The notes beneath the pieces are model-generated. The model was not told the DNA's origin and searched no databases. It saw nothing but the letters and a program-made list of their open reading frames with translations. Source: SAR202 cluster bacterium (GTDB lineage Bacteria > Chloroflexota > Dehalococcoidia > Lucifugimonadales > Lucifugimonadaceae). From it: DNA of 57,652 nucleotides. Shown in pieces: positions 37,481-47,846 of the stretch. The stretch is from positions 1-57,652 of the forward strand of contig RQOU01000055.1 of the NCBI GenBank assembly GCA_008373165.1, read 5' to 3'. Position 1 is the stretch's first letter; the number at the start of each line of letters is the position of its first letter. Position numbers and translations under genes: made by a program.

Positions 37481-38404
37481 ATGCCTCAGAATTATTACGA
37501 CATACTTGGTGTTAGCAGGAATGCCTCCGACAAGGATATTAAATCGGCCTATCGTAGGATGGCGCGAAAACTGCACCCAGACGTGAATCCCGATGATTCA
37601 CGCGCTCAAAATCAGTTTAAAAAAGTCAACGAAGCTTATGAGGTAGTAGGAGATCCTGCCCGTCGTAAGGATTACGACCAGTTTGGTGATAACTGGAAGC
37701 ATGCTGATCAGATTCGCAATGTGAATGCAGGACGTTCCTCAACTGGTGGGATCGGTTTCAACCTTGGTGACTTGTTCGGGGGCGGGCGTGGAACCGGAGG
37801 TAATAGCTTTGGCGACATGTTCTCAGGCTCAGGTACCCATATGCGGGGTCCGGTGCGGCATGAGGGAACATTAGAAGTTTCATTAGATGAGGTTTATGCC
37901 GGCGTAACTCGTCGAATTTCTATTAACTCCGTTGGATCAGGTCCTAGAAATCTCGAGGTACAGGTTCCCAGGGGTGTACGAGATGGTCGGAAAATAAGAT
38001 TGCGACCAGATAACGATACCGAAATAATCTTGACTGTTAATGTGCGTTCAGATAGTCGATTTAGCCGAAAAGGGGCAAACCTTTTAACCGACATTGCAGT
38101 AAATCTATTGGATGCGGTACTAGGTTGTGAAGTCGAGGTGCCGACTATTACTGGCCGTGTTGCTTTGCAAATTCCAATGGGTACTCAAAACGGTCGCTCA
38201 TTCAAGATAAAAGGTAAAGGGCTTCCGATGGGAGACTCCAAACATTTTGGTGATCTTTATGCAACGATAAATGTGCGTTTGCCTGAATCTCTGTCTGATG
38301 AAGAGCGGCAGCTTTATAAGCAGTTGAGAGACATTCGTTCTGCTACCTCCGGTGAACGATTCGCTCGGATAGGTGAAGATAATACAGATGGAGCCGGAGA
38401 TTAA
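37481..38404 (+). CDS. DnaJ/CbpA-type co-chaperone (no Zn-finger domain)
   Basis: J-domain YYDILGVSRNASDKDIKSAYRRMARKLHPDVNP (HPD), G-rich linker, DnaJ C-terminal domain; no CxxCxGxG repeats. Confidence 0.93.
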   Translation: MPQNYYDILGVSRNASDKDIKSAYRRMARKLHPDVNPDDSRAQNQFKKVNEAYEVVGDPARRKDYDQFGDNWKHADQIRNVNAGRSSTGGIGFNLGDLFGGGRGTGGNSFGDMFSGSGTHMRGPVRHEGTLEVSLDEVYAGVTRRISINSVGSGPRNLEVQVPRGVRDGRKIRLRPDNDTEIILTVNVRSDSRFSRKGANLLTDIAVNLLDAVLGCEVEVPTITGRVALQIPMGTQNGRSFKIKGKGLPMGDSKHFGDLYATINVRLPESLSDEERQLYKQLRDIRSATSGERFARIGEDNTDGAGD

Positions 38405-38409
38405 TTCGT

Positions 38410-38736
38410 ATGAATATGGATAACAATGATCCGGTCTTCGCTATAGGAATCGTTGCACAGATGTGCGGGGTGCATCAGCAAACTCTGCGGAATTATGAAA
38501 GGTGGGAGTTAGTGGTGCCGCAGCGTTCACGAGGGGGTACGCGTCTTTATTCCAATCGAGATGTCGAGGTGATTCAAAATATCTTGCGATGGAAAGAAGA
38601 ATTTGGCTTGAATCTTGCCGGCATAGAGGTAATGTCCAAACTTTTGAGTCGAATAAACAGACTTGAGGATCATGTAGCGGATTTGACTGTCCAGATCGTC
38701 AAATTACGAGAAGGCCAGATGAGGCTATCAAGTTGA
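38410..38736 (+). CDS. hspR: MerR-family heat-shock repressor HspR-like
   Basis: [46 protein letters not shown]; between dnaJ/cbpA and clpB. Confidence 0.88.
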   Translation: MNMDNNDPVFAIGIVAQMCGVHQQTLRNYERWELVVPQRSRGGTRLYSNRDVEVIQNILRWKEEFGLNLAGIEVMSKLLSRINRLEDHVADLTVQIVKLREGQMRLSS

Positions 38737-38806
38737 TTTACTCTCTAAATTGTCCCCGAATTACCGGGGTTCGAAACCGACTTCGGTAGGAGAGAAGAGG
38801 GAAGAA

Positions 38807-41317
38807 ATGGTATTAAAACAAGACGATTTCACTGAGCAGGCACAAGAGGCACTGAGTGCCTCTCAACAGCTTGTAGTTCAGATGCGTCACAGTCAGTGGG
38901 ATGCTGAACATTTGCTGTCAGGACTTTTGCAAATTGATAATTCCTTGTCCGCAAAGATTCTTGAAGCGCTTAGCGTCGATGTTGCTGATCTTTTGCAAGA
39001 ACTTGCGTCCCGGCTCGAGAAATCGCCCAAAATTGGTGGCTCATCGGGCCAAAGTCAGATATATCCGACACCGCGCGTGCAAAAAGCGATTGAGATTGCC
39101 AAGGGAGAAGCTGATCGCTTGAAGGATGAATTAATCGGTGCGGATCATTTGTTGGTTGCGTTAGCAAAAGAATCTAACGGTGACATAGCCGAGATGTTTG
39201 CAGATAGGGATATAACCGAGGAGCGCCTTTATCAGGCATTGCTTGAAGTAAGGGGATCAGCACGAGTGACTGACCCAAGGGCTGAAAGTAAGTACCAGGC
39301 GTTATTGAAATACAGTGTAGACCTTACTGATCTTGCGCGTGAAGGTCGACTTGATCCAGTTGTTGGTCGGGATATGGAAATCCGGCGAGTTATGCAGACC
39401 CTGACGCGGCGTACAAAAAATAATCCAGTGCTCATTGGTGATGCAGGAGTTGGGAAGACCGCTGTGGCAGAGGGGCTGGCACAAAGAATCGTTGTCGGTG
39501 ACGTTCCAGAAAGCTTACGAGGGCGACGTGTGATCGCACTTGAGATGGGATCATTGGTCGCTGGAGCCAAATTTAGAGGTGAATTCGAAGAACGTCTCAA
39601 GGCCGTAATGGATGAGATTCGTCAAGCTGCAGGTGAAATAGTTTTATTTATCGACGAAATTCACACGGTTGTTGGTGCTGGTGGTGGTGGTGGTGATGGT
39701 GCTCTCGATGCTTCGAATATGATGAAGCCAGCGCTTGCTCGCGGCGAACTTCAGACTATTGGTGCAACTACCCCAACTGAATATCGTCGTTATATCGAAG
39801 CCGACGCTGCTCTTGAACGTCGCTTTTCACCGGTGTGGGTGGAAGAACCCGACACTGAGACGGCAATAGAAATGCTCGAGACTTTGCGGCCGCGTTATGA
39901 GCAGCATCATGGATTTAACATTGAACAGTCAGCACTCCAGGCGGCAGTCCAATTATCAGCACGCTACATATCTGATCGATTGTTACCAGATAAAGCAGTT
40001 GATTTGATTGATGAGGCTGCTGCGAAAAAACGTATTGAAAATGAGATGTTACCAACTGAATTGAATGATATGCAGTTGGAATTACAAAAGCTGGATGAAG
40101 AAGAGGAGTCTGCTTCGGTTCGAGGCGATTACGAAAAGGCAGCGAATGCCAAAGCAGAAAAATTACGTTCTTTGGAAAATTACGATCTTGCAAAACGAGA
40201 GTGGGACGCGACTCATGAAGTCACCGAGGTTGTAAAAGATGAGGATATTGCTGCCCTGATCGCAGAACGCACGGGTATCCCGGTTACCCAGTTGGTTGAG
40301 GGTGAAAGCGATCGTTTACTCAAACTTGAAAAGCGATTGCACACTAGGGTTATCGGGCAAGATCAAGCAGTAGAAGTGCTTGCGGACGCGGTTCGGCGGG
40401 CTCGGGCGGGTCTCAAAGACCCCAAACGGCCTATAGGGAGTTTCATCTTTTTGGGCCCTACCGGTGTTGGTAAGACGGAATTGGCGCGGGCGTTGGCTGA
40501 GTTTATGTTTGATGATGAAGACAACATGATACGAGTGGATATGTCAGAATTTCAAGAACGCCACACTGTATCGAAGCTAATTGGAGCCCCTCCAGGGTAC
40601 GTTGGCTATGATGATGCCGGTCATTTGACGGAAGCGGTTCGTCGTCGTCCATTTTCTGTGGTGCTATTTGATGAGATTGAAAAAGCTCACCCGGACGTTT
40701 TCAATACGATGTTGCAAGTTCTTGATGACGGTCGTCTTACGGACAGCCATGGTCGCACAGTAGATTTTCGGAACACGATTATCATCATGACGAGTAATCT
40801 TGGCTCTGAAGGCATCGCACAGCAAGCTTTTGGCTTTCAAAAGCAAAGTCGTGACGATACGGAAAGTGCCCGACTCCGCAGCAATGTGGAAGATTCTTTA
40901 AAGCAAAAATTCCGTCCTGAGTTCTTGAATCGCCTTGATGAGTTCATAGTTTTTGATTCATTGACGCAGGATGACATCAAGTTGATTGTTGACAAGTTCA
41001 TGGTTGAAGTAACTGAACGTGTTAGTGATTTGAAAGTTTCATTGTTTTTGAGCGAGGAAGCAAAGGCTTGGCTGGTAAAGACGGGCTTTGATCGTATGTA
41101 CGGGGCGCGCCCGCTCAAGAGAGCAATTCAACGCTATATTGAGAGCCCATTGTCTAAGCGACTTTTGGCAGGTGAATTTCCCGAAGGTTCGGTAATAGCA
41201 GTTGAGTTAACTGATGGTGAGATGACCTTTGAGATTGACGAATCTCGAGATAAAGTCACTGCCGAGTCAACTGTAGCGGGGAAAGATTCTCCAAAGAAGG
41301 AAAAAGTCCTGCAATAA
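38807..41317 (+). CDS. clpB: ATP-dependent chaperone ClpB
   Basis: [15 protein letters not shown]-domain, [16 protein letters not shown] and [16 protein letters not shown] Walker A, coiled-coil middle domain. ATG at 38807 preferred over TTG at 38750. Confidence 0.95.
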   Translation: MVLKQDDFTEQAQEALSASQQLVVQMRHSQWDAEHLLSGLLQIDNSLSAKILEALSVDVADLLQELASRLEKSPKIGGSSGQSQIYPTPRVQKAIEIAKGEADRLKDELIGADHLLVALAKESNGDIAEMFADRDITEERLYQALLEVRGSARVTDPRAESKYQALLKYSVDLTDLAREGRLDPVVGRDMEIRRVMQTLTRRTKNNPVLIGDAGVGKTAVAEGLAQRIVVGDVPESLRGRRVIALEMGSLVAGAKFRGEFEERLKAVMDEIRQAAGEIVLFIDEIHTVVGAGGGGGDGALDASNMMKPALARGELQTIGATTPTEYRRYIEADAALERRFSPVWVEEPDTETAIEMLETLRPRYEQHHGFNIEQSALQAAVQLSARYISDRLLPDKAVDLIDEAAAKKRIENEMLPTELNDMQLELQKLDEEEESASVRGDYEKAANAKAEKLRSLENYDLAKREWDATHEVTEVVKDEDIAALIAERTGIPVTQLVEGESDRLLKLEKRLHTRVIGQDQAVEVLADAVRRARAGLKDPKRPIGSFIFLGPTGVGKTELARALAEFMFDDEDNMIRVDMSEFQERHTVSKLIGAPPGYVGYDDAGHLTEAVRRRPFSVVLFDEIEKAHPDVFNTMLQVLDDGRLTDSHGRTVDFRNTIIIMTSNLGSEGIAQQAFGFQKQSRDDTESARLRSNVEDSLKQKFRPEFLNRLDEFIVFDSLTQDDIKLIVDKFMVEVTERVSDLKVSLFLSEEAKAWLVKTGFDRMYGARPLKRAIQRYIESPLSKRLLAGEFPEGSVIAVELTDGEMTFEIDESRDKVTAESTVAGKDSPKKEKVLQ

Positions 41318-41488
41318 ATTATCCACTCGTGTTTTGACAGTCGAAACGTAGGATTAAATTGGTGCTGTAGATTATTTTGGCGTTGTTCACATTTACCAGG
41401 ATGCTGAACTATTATTCCTACAATGCAATTATGGATTTGGCTATTTAAGCCTTTTTCATACTGGGATAAAGTTTCTTGTACCCTCTAG

Positions 41489-42151
41489 ATGACTGAACCT
41501 CGTAAAACTGAAATAAAAAACCTCCAAGATGAAGCACCCTTAGATTCCGCAGCCGTGGATTCTGAAAATGGATTATCGAGTCTTCAAATTTGGCTTTCTA
41601 ATCGTGGGGACTTGTTTTTCCGGCTTGGTCTTATTTCTTTTGTGATCGCGTTCGTAATTTTTGGAACTGTGCTCTGGATTACAGGCAATTTGAACGCGGA
41701 AAATGTCGGCTACAGTGGACTTTGGATTATAAGTTTCATAGCTGCAGGTTCGATAGTACTTCCTTTACCTGGGCCCGTGGCCGTTTGCTTAGCTGCGACA
41801 CCTGAGTTGGGGCTTAATCCTTTGGTGATAGGCCTTGTATCAGCCTCAGCGGAAGCCCTTGGCGAAATGACAGGATATATAGCAGGAATTTCGGGACGCT
41901 CACTTTTAGAGCGTAATAAATATTACCCAAGAGTGCAGTCATTGATCTTGCGGCGGGGCGGATTCTTTTTGTTGGTAGGAGCGATTATTCCGAATCCGTT
42001 TTTTGATGTAATTGGAATTGCTGCCGGGGGGGTCGGATACCCCATTAGGAAGTTTCTCGCGATTGTGTTTGTCGCAAAAGCGATAAAATCTGTAGCTATT
42101 GCATACGCCTGCTTGTGGGGTATCGATTCGATTCAAGGATGGCTTACATGA
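41489..42151 (+). CDS. DedA/VTT-domain (YqaA-like) membrane protein
   Basis: Multiple TM segments; GSIVLPLPGPVAVCLAATPELGLNPLVIGLVSASAEALGEMTGYIAG. Confidence 0.75.
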   Translation: MTEPRKTEIKNLQDEAPLDSAAVDSENGLSSLQIWLSNRGDLFFRLGLISFVIAFVIFGTVLWITGNLNAENVGYSGLWIISFIAAGSIVLPLPGPVAVCLAATPELGLNPLVIGLVSASAEALGEMTGYIAGISGRSLLERNKYYPRVQSLILRRGGFFLLVGAIIPNPFFDVIGIAAGGVGYPIRKFLAIVFVAKAIKSVAIAYACLWGIDSIQGWLT

Positions 42152-43359
42152 GCAATGCCGTGAATTGTTTGGGCGTTATTATTGTGGCAGCTGGACGAAG
42201 CTCACGGATGGGTGGAGTCGACAAGCAACTACTGCAGTTGGGTGGCATCCCAGTAATTTTGCATTCTCTCAGAGTTTTCGAGTCATTTTCCAACACAAGT
42301 TCTATAGTGCTCGTAATGTCGGAGCATAATCTCGATGCAGGGATAAGCGTTGTAGATCAGAGTGGATTATCTAAGATTGTTGATGTTGTAGTTGGAGGAG
42401 AGCGCAGACAAGATTCGGTGAAGATCGGATTAGATGCTCTTGCATCTCACGCAAAAGAGATTCCCGAATTTATCGCAGTGCATGATGGCGCGAGACCATT
42501 TGTAAATCACGAGCTTATAGAGCGCGGTATGTCGACTGCCCGGGCGATTGGAGCCGGAGTCGCTGCAGTCAAGGTTAAGGACACTATTAAAGTTGCACCT
42601 CATAAGATAATTACCGACACTCTGGATAGATCTGAGCTTTGGGCGATTCAAACGCCCCAAATATTCAGATATGACGTGCTTAAGACGGCGCATCACGTAG
42701 TCAGAGATGATGTGACAGATGATGCAACCATGGTGGAATATTCGGGTGGGATAGTTGCTACCTTTAGTGGTTCTGATGAAAACATCAAGATCACCACACC
42801 TGAAGACTTACATTTGGCGAATCTAATCCTCCATCAGCGCTTAGGACAGTCAAATCTCTCAGGGTCGGGACCTAAAGGATCTGTATTTGGAATCGGTTTT
42901 GACGGGCATCGTCTAATAGCTGGGGGACCATTGCGCCTTGGAGGTGTCGACATCGAATTTGACTATCACCTCGATGGTCATTCTGATGGAGACGTTCTGC
43001 TTCACTCTATCGCCAGTGCCATTCTTGGAGCTGCCAATCTCGGTGACCTTGGAGGTCAATTTCCCTCTTCAGATGAGCGATACATCAATTTCGACTCTGC
43101 AAAATTTATTGCAGAGTCTGCTCGCAAGGCACTTTCAGATGGCTGGATGGTAGGCCATGTTGATGCTACGATCATTGCCCAGAGACCTAAACTCGCTGCC
43201 GAGGCGTTAAAAATGGCTGCGAGGATAGGTGAGATAGACGGTTTAGAAAATTCCACCATCAACATAAAAATCACTTCCACCGATTCGGTAGGTTCGATAG
43301 GTGATGGCGAGGGCATTGCTGCTCAAGCCATCGCAACCCTGATTCCCATAAAAGAATGA
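42148..43359 (+). CDS. ispDF: Bifunctional IspD/IspF (MEP cytidylyltransferase / MECDP synthase)
   Basis: IspD: IIVAAGRSSRMGGVDKQLL; IspF: GFDGHRLIAGGPLRLGGVDI, LDGHSDGDVLLHSI, KITSTDSVGSIGDGEGIAAQA; ATGA overlap with previous gene. Confidence 0.95.
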   Translation: MSNAVNCLGVIIVAAGRSSRMGGVDKQLLQLGGIPVILHSLRVFESFSNTSSIVLVMSEHNLDAGISVVDQSGLSKIVDVVVGGERRQDSVKIGLDALASHAKEIPEFIAVHDGARPFVNHELIERGMSTARAIGAGVAAVKVKDTIKVAPHKIITDTLDRSELWAIQTPQIFRYDVLKTAHHVVRDDVTDDATMVEYSGGIVATFSGSDENIKITTPEDLHLANLILHQRLGQSNLSGSGPKGSVFGIGFDGHRLIAGGPLRLGGVDIEFDYHLDGHSDGDVLLHSIASAILGAANLGDLGGQFPSSDERYINFDSAKFIAESARKALSDGWMVGHVDATIIAQRPKLAAEALKMAARIGEIDGLENSTINIKITSTDSVGSIGDGEGIAAQAIATLIPIKE

Positions 43360-44717
43360 TCCAGATTTACAACTCTCTTACCCGTTCCAAAGAAGAGTTC
43401 GCTCCTCGCGGCGATGAAGTTAAGATTTATGTTTGTGGCGTTACCGTCTATGACGATTCCCATCTAGGCCATGCACTGAGCAGTATCGTATTTGATGTAC
43501 TTACCCGATATCTTGAATACCGGGGGTTTAAAGTCCGTAAAGTTCAAAACTTCACGGATGTGGATGACAAGATCATTAACCGTGCTAAGGAAGATGGTAT
43601 TTCAACTGAGGAGGTTACGGACAAGTACATTCGGTCGTTTTTTCAATCGATTGATGGGCTTAATGTACAACGGGCGACTGTGCACCCTAGGGCTACCGAG
43701 GATATGCCTGAAATCATAGAATTGATTGGTCGTTTGATTGATGGCGGATCAGCATATGCGTCCGATGGATCTGTTTACTATCGAGTTCGTAATAAACCTG
43801 ATTATGGGAAATTGAGTGGCCAGAATATCGACGAAATGCTTGAGAGCTCCAGAATTGATACAGAAGATGGCAAAGAGGATCCGGCTGATTTTGCTCTCTG
43901 GAAAGCCGTCAAGCCTGATGAACCGCAGTGGGATAGTCCCTGGGGTCCAGGACGACCTGGTTGGCACATTGAATGTTCAGCGATGGCATTCAAACACTTG
44001 GGTGAGCAAATCGATATCCACGGTGGCGGTCTAGACCTGATTTTCCCACATCATGAGAATGAGATTGCTCAGAGCGAGTCAGCGTCCGGTGCGGTGCCTT
44101 TTTCAAAAATATGGATGCACAACGGTTTGTTGCGAACGTCTGGCGCGACAATGAGTAAGTCGCTTGGAAATGCTTTCAACGTTAATTCTGCTCTTGAAGA
44201 ATATAGCTCAGATGCAATTCGACTTTGGATACTGCAGACTCATTATCGTACTAATCCACTCCTTGATAAAAAACTTATTGAGACGGCGGAAAGATCTATG
44301 CGGCGAATTCGTCAAACGGTTGATATCAAGGACGGTGAGTCTGAGGATTCCGTGGATTCTAGATCGCACGAACAGCGTTTTATTGAAGCCATGGATGATG
44401 ATTTGAACACACCGAAAGCTCTTGCTTCTGTGTTTGACTTATGCCGTGAAATAAATCGTGGGCGCGACAATCAAATGAATGTCTCTGATGCAATTGAAAC
44501 GGTGCGTAGGCTTACCGGTGTGTTGGGGCTGAGTTTGGGAACTCCCCCTAAAAAAGCTGGATTAAGTGATAAAGAGATTCAGTTGTTGGTACAAGCGCGG
44601 AAAGATGCGCGAGCCGATAAACGCTGGGATGAAGCCGATAATGTGCGGGATCAACTGGCAGCAGCAGGGATCTCCATCTCTGATACTGGTGAAGATACTG
44701 TCTGGTCTCGAGATTAG
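43356..44717 (+). CDS. cysS: Cysteinyl-tRNA synthetase
   Basis: CGVTVYDDSHLGHALS, WHIECSAMAFKHLGEQIDIHGGGLDLIFPHHENE, TMSKSLGN. Confidence 0.97.
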   Translation: MIQIYNSLTRSKEEFAPRGDEVKIYVCGVTVYDDSHLGHALSSIVFDVLTRYLEYRGFKVRKVQNFTDVDDKIINRAKEDGISTEEVTDKYIRSFFQSIDGLNVQRATVHPRATEDMPEIIELIGRLIDGGSAYASDGSVYYRVRNKPDYGKLSGQNIDEMLESSRIDTEDGKEDPADFALWKAVKPDEPQWDSPWGPGRPGWHIECSAMAFKHLGEQIDIHGGGLDLIFPHHENEIAQSESASGAVPFSKIWMHNGLLRTSGATMSKSLGNAFNVNSALEEYSSDAIRLWILQTHYRTNPLLDKKLIETAERSMRRIRQTVDIKDGESEDSVDSRSHEQRFIEAMDDDLNTPKALASVFDLCREINRGRDNQMNVSDAIETVRRLTGVLGLSLGTPPKKAGLSDKEIQLLVQARKDARADKRWDEADNVRDQLAAAGISISDTGEDTVWSRD

Positions 44718-44762
44718 GCGCTTTTTGTTGAAAAAATTCTCAAGTAGATGAGATGCAACTGA

Positions 44763-47369
44763 TTAAGCCATCGGGTTCAATGTGATTAGTCCATTAGACC
44801 CGTCAACTTTGATGATTTGACCGTCCGCTATCGCCTCTGTACCTTCCTTTGTTTTAATAACACAAGGTATGCCGTATTCTCTGCAAATTAGCGATGCGTG
44901 TTGAAAGTTGTCCCCTCCATCCAATACCAGAGCCCCTATTAAAGGGAAGATAGGTACCCAGTCGGGTCCCGTGTTCTCAGTGATCAATATGTCCCCTTTT
45001 TTTACGCTTGGTGGCTTAGATGTCCTGGTAATAACTACTCTCGCTCTGCCGGTAAATGAACCAGATGATGAAGGCTCGCCATGAAGTGTTTGACCGTCAC
45101 TACTCAATCCTAGGGACTCTTTTTCAACCTGCCTTGGATCATCTTTTTTATTTGGTTTGGTGCCTAGGAATTCTGGTGGAGATAAGCTTGAATTTTTTTT
45201 AAATGTCTCTTTGGCCGCGATGACTATGGATTTTAGGGACGTGTAATCCTGAGAATCGGCGGCTTGGTCCAATTCAGCTAGTCTCAAGTAGAAGATGTCG
45301 TTTACGTCATCTATCCATTTTTGGTCTTTTAACGCTACACCGATCCGATTGATCGATTCGCGGTATTCGCCAAATGTCCTTTGTTCTATGAGGTAATTGT
45401 GATCTTCCATCATTTTTACGTAATAGGTTGCCTTGAACAGTTCTGCTATGAATGCTTTTCGTAGGTTCTCTTTGCTGCCGATCTTAGCGTGAACTGATTC
45501 GATTGCCCTCTTGCGTTTGCGCTTTAGATTCCTCAGTGACCTCAAGTGTTTGTCAAGGTCCTGGCGTACGAATGAGCCGATAATATCTAATGGGATCTCT
45601 GGTTTCATGTTCCATGTCGGGTCCGTAGGTTTCCATGCTGTACCGTAACCTATACCGTTTCGACATCCCCAGACTTTCATCATCGCTCGGAATCTGATCC
45701 GGAACTTGGTTAGTGACGACCTGATGCCGTTCCCGTGTGCAAATAACGCATCGTAGTCACGATTCTCAAATATCTTGATCAACCATTGATCCGATTTGAC
45801 GAATTTGGCCAAGCTCATAAGTCTTCGAGTAAGTCGCGCCGTCATATGATCGATTGCCATTGTGAGGCATGATGCATCCATTACAGGGCGACCAGTTATT
45901 TCGGCGAATAATTTTTCTAGGCCACCTTTTTCCCTGAATCCTCCCCAACTTTGCCAGTGGAGATTTGATTGATGCTCAGCTGCAGCTAATGTGGTGGCTT
46001 TAAGGTTAGCGATGTGCTCAATTAGGGTGGCATCATCTTTGGGACGAATACGATCTAGTTCTTCGAGGTTTACCACTAACTGAGGCTCGACCTCGGCGTA
46101 GTAAAGTGTTGTGCCCTTTTCCAGAAACTGGTTGCCTTTGTCGTGGTGTTTCTGGAGGAGAGATTCTAATGCTTCCGAGTCGTAGTCTGGCTCAGCGGTG
46201 AATATATATCCATTAACAATCTTTTTTAAATTCCGTCTACCCATGTACTGTCCGACTGTTGCCACAGAACGTTTTTCTGCTTCTGCTGAAGCTAGGACAT
46301 AGTCGATGTGCAGTGGTAGAGCCGGTTCAGTTCCTCGTAGGGTCCAGTGGCGCTTTCGTTCAACCGAATCTGCCCATCTAACGGGGAAGTCGAATTTTTT
46401 ATTGCCCCCTGCCGTTATAGGACGTGACTGCAGTATGTGGATAGTGTCTGCTTTTACGGCAAATTCGATATCCCTGTCGCTGCCTGTGGCAATCTTGATT
46501 TCCATAGCGGTTGTGGCTAATGCCTTTAGCGTCGAGTCTGTAACGGATGGAGAACCACGTTTTTCGCTTGGAACTCTCACCCGCTTGAGAGTTCCAGCGG
46601 TGCGTGACATGAACATCCATTCCTTGTCGATCACGTTTCGTTTGATAATTTTCATCGAACGTGCCTCAAGAACGAAAGAATCAGCCTCGGCCTCACCCGA
46701 TACCACACCCTCGCCAAGACCTAACGCTACATTTATCAGAACATGATCGCTTCCATCCCTTGGGTCACGGGTGAACATGACTCCTGCGGCTTCAGCGTCA
46801 ATCAAGTCCATTACCAGTACTGCCATTGAACCGCTTTGGTGGGCAATTCCTTTTTGCTGACGATAGGAAATAGCCCGTCCTGCGTAATAGGAGGTCCATA
46901 CATCTCGGATCCGTCTTAGAACGGATTCCAGTGTGGTAGCGTCGAGAAACGAATCGTATATACCAGCAAACGAGGCGTCCTCTAAGTCTTCTGTAGTCGC
47001 CGAAGATCGTACTGCTAGCGTGCTTTTCGTCGATATTAATCGTGACTTAACACTTTCGGTCAGTCCGACGGGTAATTCTTGTGACGCTAGGATTTCGGAG
47101 ATAGATTCGGCAGCTTCGAAGGCTGAAGAAACGCTATCTGTTTCGACCTTTTTGAGAATGGTCGTTATTTCACCCGTTACCGGACGTATGAAATCATCAA
47201 AAACACTTGTCTTAATAGTGAAGCATGACGGGACTTTTATTTTATGCCTGAACAGTTCGGCAACCGCGGCCGCCTTGCTGCCGACCACTGATGGGTCGAG
47301 TGATTCGTCCGTGTTGATTTCCACTACGAATTTTGAGATATCGACTGACCGCATAGTGGTAGAACTCAC
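44763..47369 (-). CDS. PEP synthase / rifampin phosphotransferase-like dikinase
   Basis: N-term VVGSKAAAVAELFRHKIKVPSCFTI and AVRSSATTEDLEDASFAGIYDSFLDA (PPDK_N); C-term DGGDNFQHASLICREYGIPCVIKT swivel-His domain; about 870 aa with a long central region. Confidence 0.85.
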   Translation of the reverse strand: MSSTTMRSVDISKFVVEINTDESLDPSVVGSKAAAVAELFRHKIKVPSCFTIKTSVFDDFIRPVTGEITTILKKVETDSVSSAFEAAESISEILASQELPVGLTESVKSRLISTKSTLAVRSSATTEDLEDASFAGIYDSFLDATTLESVLRRIRDVWTSYYAGRAISYRQQKGIAHQSGSMAVLVMDLIDAEAAGVMFTRDPRDGSDHVLINVALGLGEGVVSGEAEADSFVLEARSMKIIKRNVIDKEWMFMSRTAGTLKRVRVPSEKRGSPSVTDSTLKALATTAMEIKIATGSDRDIEFAVKADTIHILQSRPITAGGNKKFDFPVRWADSVERKRHWTLRGTEPALPLHIDYVLASAEAEKRSVATVGQYMGRRNLKKIVNGYIFTAEPDYDSEALESLLQKHHDKGNQFLEKGTTLYYAEVEPQLVVNLEELDRIRPKDDATLIEHIANLKATTLAAAEHQSNLHWQSWGGFREKGGLEKLFAEITGRPVMDASCLTMAIDHMTARLTRRLMSLAKFVKSDQWLIKIFENRDYDALFAHGNGIRSSLTKFRIRFRAMMKVWGCRNGIGYGTAWKPTDPTWNMKPEIPLDIIGSFVRQDLDKHLRSLRNLKRKRKRAIESVHAKIGSKENLRKAFIAELFKATYYVKMMEDHNYLIEQRTFGEYRESINRIGVALKDQKWIDDVNDIFYLRLAELDQAADSQDYTSLKSIVIAAKETFKKNSSLSPPEFLGTKPNKKDDPRQVEKESLGLSSDGQTLHGEPSSSGSFTGRARVVITRTSKPPSVKKGDILITENTGPDWVPIFPLIGALVLDGGDNFQHASLICREYGIPCVIKTKEGTEAIADGQIIKVDGSNGLITLNPMA

Positions 47370-47463
47370 AACATATTCGAATTCGAAGTTAGTTGAGTAG
47401 GTCGAGTGTGAAAAGAGCTGGATCTAAAAATATTGGAATGAATAAAACTAGAGTTAGCCTGAC

Positions 47464-47679
47464 TTAGCTGAATCTTACATTGGCGATTGCAACACCGACG
47501 AAGATTACTGCGAGCACAATGGTTATACGGAACAAAAGCTGCTCAACACCACGACGTGAACGGAAGGTGCTTGATGCTTCTCCGAAAAGAGATGAGCCAG
47601 AACCGCGAGCCTGTAGAAGAAGCACAATGATCAGAGTGATTGCAACGATTATCAGTATTATGCTAAAAACGGTTTCCAT
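47464..47679 (-). CDS. secG: Preprotein translocase subunit SecG
   Basis: 71 aa, two TM segments flanking LLQARGSGSSLFG. Confidence 0.85.
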   Translation of the reverse strand: METVFSIILIIVAITLIIVLLLQARGSGSSLFGEASSTFRSRRGVEQLLFRITIVLAVIFVGVAIANVRFS

Positions 47680-47846
47680 AAAATTTCCTATGCGCCATAG
47701 TAAGTCACTAAATTATTCGATGTGATGTACGGCTACATGCAACAGCTAACCATATTAAGGCCACACCAACAATCCCGCTATAGTGAAGCACACATCAATC
47801 GGCGAATCATGATTCTAGGTGTTGTACGTTTGGTTGCATGGTAAGA

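Noticed and set aside
39660-39710. Short GGT trinucleotide repeat
   Set aside because: Encodes the Gly-rich loop ([14 protein letters not shown]) of ClpB nucleotide-binding domain 1; coding low complexity, not an independent repeat element.
46306-47400. + strand ORFs of about 146-155 aa within the dikinase gene
   Set aside because: Antisense to a gene with clear conserved motifs at both ends; composition of a shadow ORF.
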